Assembly (NCBI GenBank): GCA_009760855.2
Contig: WPIO01000010.1
Span: 7,582,501-7,646,500, forward strand
Length of the DNA: 64,000 nucleotides
Direction of reading: 5' to 3'
From: Cristatella mucedo
Lineage: Eukaryota; Bryozoa; Phylactolaemata; Cristatellidae
Shown one piece after another: positions 59,521-64,000 of this stretch; the first letter of the stretch is position 1; each line of letters begins with the position of its first letter. The notes beneath the pieces are model-generated. The model worked only from the letters and a program-made list of their open reading frames with translations. It was not told the DNA's origin and made no database searches. A program made the translations under genes and the position numbers.

Positions 59521-62500
59521 GGGCGAGCTTAAGGGTGAGCAATGCCCACGAAACCGAGTTGGCATGGTCCAAATACAAAATACCAGCACAGAAGGATCTG
59601 AAATCTGCTGGCAAAGAACGCTCCTTTCTTTGGCAGGAATCAAGTTAGAATAGGAAGAGGGCTGCATCGTTTCTGACAGCGACCCACTACCTTTTGCCTT
59701 TCGGGAGCTATTCGAGAAAGCTTTGATGCATCGCTGAATATCGCAAAGTCTTTGTGAGACTTGGTTATGGTCATGAACATAGCTGATGTAGTCGCCAAGT
59801 AGCCTGCATTTCTGTCATCCCTCCTTTGTATAGCAACTCAATACTAGCTCTTGAAAACTTACAGACGTGGGTTAACTATTTCTTTTTCTTTTTCAGATGC
59901 CTATACACGTGCACTATCTATTCCGGGTCGACATGATAACTAGACTTGCACAAAAAGTAACACCGTCCCCTGCTGTTAAACTCAAGGCCGGTAGCAGGCC
60001 GGCATGTGCTTCATGAACCCCAGGTGGGCCCTCCCTCATGTAGCCGGCCACTTTCAAGTGCCCTAGCAGCAGTGGCCGAGGGAAAAGCCACCGATCTGCT
60101 GCAACAGGTTCCTGCCACCACATATAAAGGCGCACCTGCCGATGTATAAAAGACAAGGTCAGCCCCAGTACCGATTTTTATCATCTGCAGCTGGTCTTTC
60201 GCTATGGCTGCTGCTACTTCTAAGCTCATCAAAGGCTCAGTGGAAATTAGCAGCCAAGTCAGCCGGTGGCCAGACTGGGGCTGCTTACCGGCCAAGCCGG
60301 GTATTGCTACCCTTGCTTGTGCACGGGTAGGTTTTTAATCCATAATCGGATTACGAAGTACAGAAAGAAGGGGCTAAAGGCGACATGCCGCCTGCCTGTC
60401 TACACCAGCGGTTCCACACGGTGTAGTCGTCCTGAGAGGTGGCAGCGGCACCTCGATCTGACCAGTGCCCGGATGCTGTTTCAAGCTCGATTGCAACCAC
60501 CCGGTGGCTGGCTGATTGAGCTTCCTGCTGTCTGCCGTGTGCCACCCGACTACTAGTACTAGACTGGGGTCTTCTCGGAGTCAGCCAAGGACTTTCACAG
60601 AGCAGCAGATGTTTAGCCGATGCCAGGCTGCTCCATGCACCGGCTGCTCTATGCACCCACTGCTCCACGATGCTGCTTGATTGCTGTGCCTCGACTGTGC
60701 ACGCACGTCCTGTGCTGTGTCACTGGTGCACGACAGGCCGATTGAGCATTACATGCTCGTTGCTGCTAATTGATGCTCGTGCCATAGCAGCGCTGTGGAA
60801 GCTGCGCAAAAACCCAGAGAATTAAAGCGCGAAGAGCTCCTTGCGGTGCAGTTAATGGGATTTCAATTTTATTTTATTTTTTGAAATTTAAAGTGTGTAC
60901 TATGCTTACAGTTGGTGGCTGCCTGTTTAGGTAGACGCCCAACCCGGGAGGCCCTAAACATCCGGGTGGTCATCGGTGAGTCGGCTGATCAGCGGTTCCG
61001 ACGGTAAGCTGGTCAGCGACGAGGCTAGGCAGTCGTTACTTTCTGCCGGTGTTGAACTGCATCTGCATCTGAAGTCGCCAGAGAGTCGACTGCTGGTGGC
61101 AGATTTGCCATTGAGCAAAGAAGCCTTTGGGCCAAAAAGCCTCTGGGCAAGCAGAGGCTCTGTAGAAAAGGATGTGAAGCTGAACCGTCGCTAGGATTTA
61201 TGTAGGGCCTAAACGCCCCAAAGGGATGTCGCGGGCATGTGAAGGAAAGAATGAAGTTTCACCTTGTCGTCGAGAGCTGGCTACACAACCTCCAAAACCA
61301 GGCACCAGAGTCTTACCAGCTTAACCATTTCGACTGACAAGTTGCTTAACCAATCAACCTGACTGCCCAGTTGGATCGTCGGTGCTACACTTGACCGGAA
61401 GGCTCTATAGGTTAGGAGCTGTGAGAGGGGTGAATCTCTGCAATTGACTCACAATATAGCCAAAGGCAGAGTTTATCCGCTGAAATGCATTGCAGCTGAG
61501 ATAGTTAGTCCGGTTACAATAGCTGCTGGACCACAAAGAGTTACAGGAGAGGGTAGCTGCAGATTATGTGTCAGGCCGTTCTGGCCACTGTCGTTGCCCA
61601 ATCTTGTGCCAGCATCACCAGGTGGCACTTTACATCCACCATGAAGGGCAAACATGATATGTTGCTGGGAAGCTGGGATGACTCGGACTCGAAATACCAA
61701 GTACAACAATCAGGTACGACAATTGATCCACATACCGTATACTCACTGGAACTGCTCTCCTGCCGAGGTTACAATGATTTGCCAGTAGGGGCAGGCTATC
61801 AAGCGTATTGCAAGGATTCGATTAAAACCGAGCACATTACTGGACGCCTTCTCAAGCTGGCTAGCATAGTTAAAGCCACAGAAAACTTCTGGAAAGAGCC
61901 AACACTTACATCGTCATGCTCCAAATGCAGTCTTCTGATCTGGCTGAATTCGTCATGCCAAGTTTCGACCAATGCCGGTCAGGCCAAGCTTAAGCAGTTG
62001 CCCGGCATGAGTCGGAACACTACTCGGCAGGTAACATGGTGGTGAGGTGAAAACACCAATGGCCATGCCCTCAATTGTGTCACACCGACAACCGGTGCTA
62101 CTGCAGGCAAGAAACACTTCAAGGCAACAAGCAGGATCGGTTGAGCTTAGAAATGTATAGCTGTACCTTTCTTTCAGACGGCAACCGAAATCACTTCATC
62201 TAAGGACAGCACTGTACCCACATCAGTCATGCAGCATTTTCAAATCGGTCAGAAAATATATATGCTTTCGTTTGAGCCTAGCAGCTCTGTCTAAAAGTTG
62301 CTGGTTGGAGTGAAATGCTACAACCGGCTGCCTACATTAAAATAGCATTTGAACCGTCGGGCGGTGGCATTAATAAAGGAACAGGAGGCCAACAGATGCA
62401 AGTTCGTTTGCCTAGAGCTGCAGCTCGTGCATTGTTAGCAGCTGCACAAAAGTGGAACTGAAAACAGAGGTCATATTTCATCGGTCCGAATGTCACTTGC

Positions 62501-62950
62501 TTTCTCCCCTTTGATTTTAGCTAGCCGGCCTGTATGTCAATTTCTCTCTAAAACAGCAGCACCACTATTATCATCTTCATTAGCAGTGCTTGCAGCACCT
62601 GCGCCTGATCTGACAGGAAAAATGTAGCTTCTCAGAAATGCCCCACGGTGAGGTCTTCCGCCCACCGGCCCAAGGCGATACCTATCAATTGGTGTCTTGC
62701 CAAATGTTTGAAGGTGTAGTGCCGCTCATGTAGGCACTGACACACGATCAGTTCAATCAGCAACAAAAAACCGCACGGCTATATATTCTCCTCGTTACAG
62801 TCGTAGAACAGTACCATACAGAATGCATGCGACTTGCAGTTTTTGTTGGAAGCCGGCACGACAGAGGCTTAATTGCAGGATGGTGTGTCTTAATATCACA
62901 CTCTCTAGTCACCTACTCTGTCTTTCTGTATCTCGGTCTCAATCTACAAG
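59521..62950. other. Stretch without a recognised gene
   Basis: A 160-codon frame at 61566-62045 (+) has no recognisable motif, contains no supporting splice pattern and is probably chance. No SINE or LINE piece was recognised. Confidence 0.45.
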
Positions 62951-63061
62951 TGTATGTGCCTTCATCTCTCACTCTCTGTCTCTCACCCTCTATCTCTCAC
63001 CCTCTGTCTCTCATCCTCTGTCTCCCACTCTCTGTCTCTCACTCTCTTACTACCTCTCTTA

Positions 63062-63136
<75 letters not shown>

Positions 63137-63180
63137 TCTCTCTCTCCCCCACTCCCTTACTCTTCCTCTCTCGATCTCTC
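62950..63180. repeat. (CT)n-rich tract
   Basis: Pure CT at about 63066-63133, flanked by decayed CTCTGTCTCTCAC-type units, which suggests repeated slippage. Confidence 0.95.
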
Positions 63181-63669
63181 TTCGCTCACTCTTAGGTAGG
63201 ACAATTAATACCCTGCAGCACCTGCTAGCCGGAGCAATTATGCAGTGACATGTCAACGTTAGCTAGTCAGTATAAGTATATTCAAAGAGACAATCAAGCA
63301 AGCTCTGCCCCCTCGAACCGACTTATTTAGGCAATTCGTGTGCAAGTTGGGTTTCAGTTCGATGGCCCCTTCAATCTTGTAACAATTGGCTATCTCGTGC
63401 AAGCTCAAGATCTGGCCCTTTTATAATCCAGGCTACCCTCCCCTCTTCACTTACCAACGACACGGCATTGTGGCTGCATGCAGAATCGCTCAAAGGCATT
63501 GAGCATTGAGCAAATGATAAAGCCACTCGCTGGTTTAAGAATGCAAGAGTATGAAGTCAACAAGTGAGTGGACCGTGATGTCACATCCCATGACTGTAAG
63601 CATACAAGGGTACTGTTGGAGCATAGACATTCATTCACCTTGGCAGGGGGTAAAATGGAGCATACCTAG

Positions 63670-64000
63670 TGGCTTGCCATCTTCATCGCCTTTGGGTTCT
63701 CTACAAGTAAAACATCTGCCCCTCCAGACCCTCGTTGTACCTATGCTCTTGCATCTAGCATAGCGCCATAAATGTGCGGCCTCAGCAGCCTGATCAACGG
63801 TCTCGTGAAAGCACGTGCAGTTTTTTATGTGGCTCAGACAGAAAAGGCACGTTTGCAGCTCTTGCTCCAGATGAAAATGCAAAAAGCTGCCGATCACATT
63901 TGGGTGCTGAACAGCAAGTCGTTGGTGATCGGGACGCACAGTTAGCAGCAGTGGTGACTGCTTCAGTGCTTTGTATGCCCGTGGGCCAGTGGAGCCACCT
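63670..64000 (-). CDS. Candidate exon of an unidentified gene, cut by the window edge
   Basis: The - strand is open from the window edge (at least 110 codons) with protein-like composition: GGSTGPRAYKALKQSPLLLT, VRPDHQRLAVQHPNVIGSFL, a Cys-rich LQTCLFCLSHIKNCTCFHE, then TVDQAAEAAHLWRYARC, and it ends near REPKGDEDGKPL before AG|GTATGC, a usable donor. An alternative donor is ATAG|GTACAA (about 63740). The alternation of strand-like and helix-like parts suggests a folded domain. I cannot name the family. Confidence 0.5.

Noticed and set aside
61566-62045. 160-codon + strand frame
   Set aside because: No motif, no flanking splice signals and no repeat identity; the length is within chance for a 64-kb window.

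Overview
The window is nuclear DNA from an animal, most likely an invertebrate. The evidence is short exons with GT-AG splice sites separated by kilobase introns, long dinucleotide microsatellites, tRNA-derived SINEs and degenerate non-LTR retrotransposons. No bacterial operon, CRISPR array or plasmid feature is present. The species cannot be fixed from this sequence. The PDPK1 protein is clearly diverged from vertebrate forms, and a lophotrochozoan or flatworm would fit but is not proven.

Two genes are recognised, and they converge. At the left, on the + strand, a 37-codon exon (3316-3426) encodes the conserved C-terminal coiled coil of TMF1, a Golgi coiled-coil protein. On the - strand, about 31.6 kb (36833 down to 5225) is the gene for 3-phosphoinositide-dependent protein kinase 1 (PDPK1). 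I reconstruct 12 exons. They include a 43-nt micro-exon, all kinase catalytic motifs, the activation-loop serine segment, and a C-terminal PH domain split over three exons. Splice phases agree at every junction except 9 to 10, so at least one linker exon is probably missing there. The 5' end of PDPK1 was not found. GC-rich, CpG-dense blocks at 47.9-48.2 kb and 53.8-55.3 kb are promoter candidates. A candidate exon of an unidentified - strand gene runs off the right edge (63670-64000).

Most of the remaining DNA is repeats. One LINE family (L2/CR1-like, family A) has a 2.4-kb copy at 32.74-35.16 kb that is frameshifted but keeps its catalytic YADD box. A second family (B) is present as at least seven 3' fragments. 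Two tRNA-derived SINE families (S1, S2) occur in about 18 pieces. S1 shares a 3' hairpin with LINE A, so S1 probably borrows that LINE's machinery. A 186-bp non-autonomous hAT element at 19908-20093 has near-perfect 8-bp target-site duplications. Its ends closely resemble, from memory, the SPIN family known for horizontal transfer between animal phyla. That is the most notable single object here.

The right-hand 27 kb contains no recognised gene beyond the edge exon. It is SINE/LINE debris, microsatellites, a 120-bp tandem duplication, a 72-bp perfect palindrome around an AT microsatellite, and a 32-bp GC palindrome inside the CpG-rich block. No undescribed molecular system was found. The novelty is in the mobile-element ecology.
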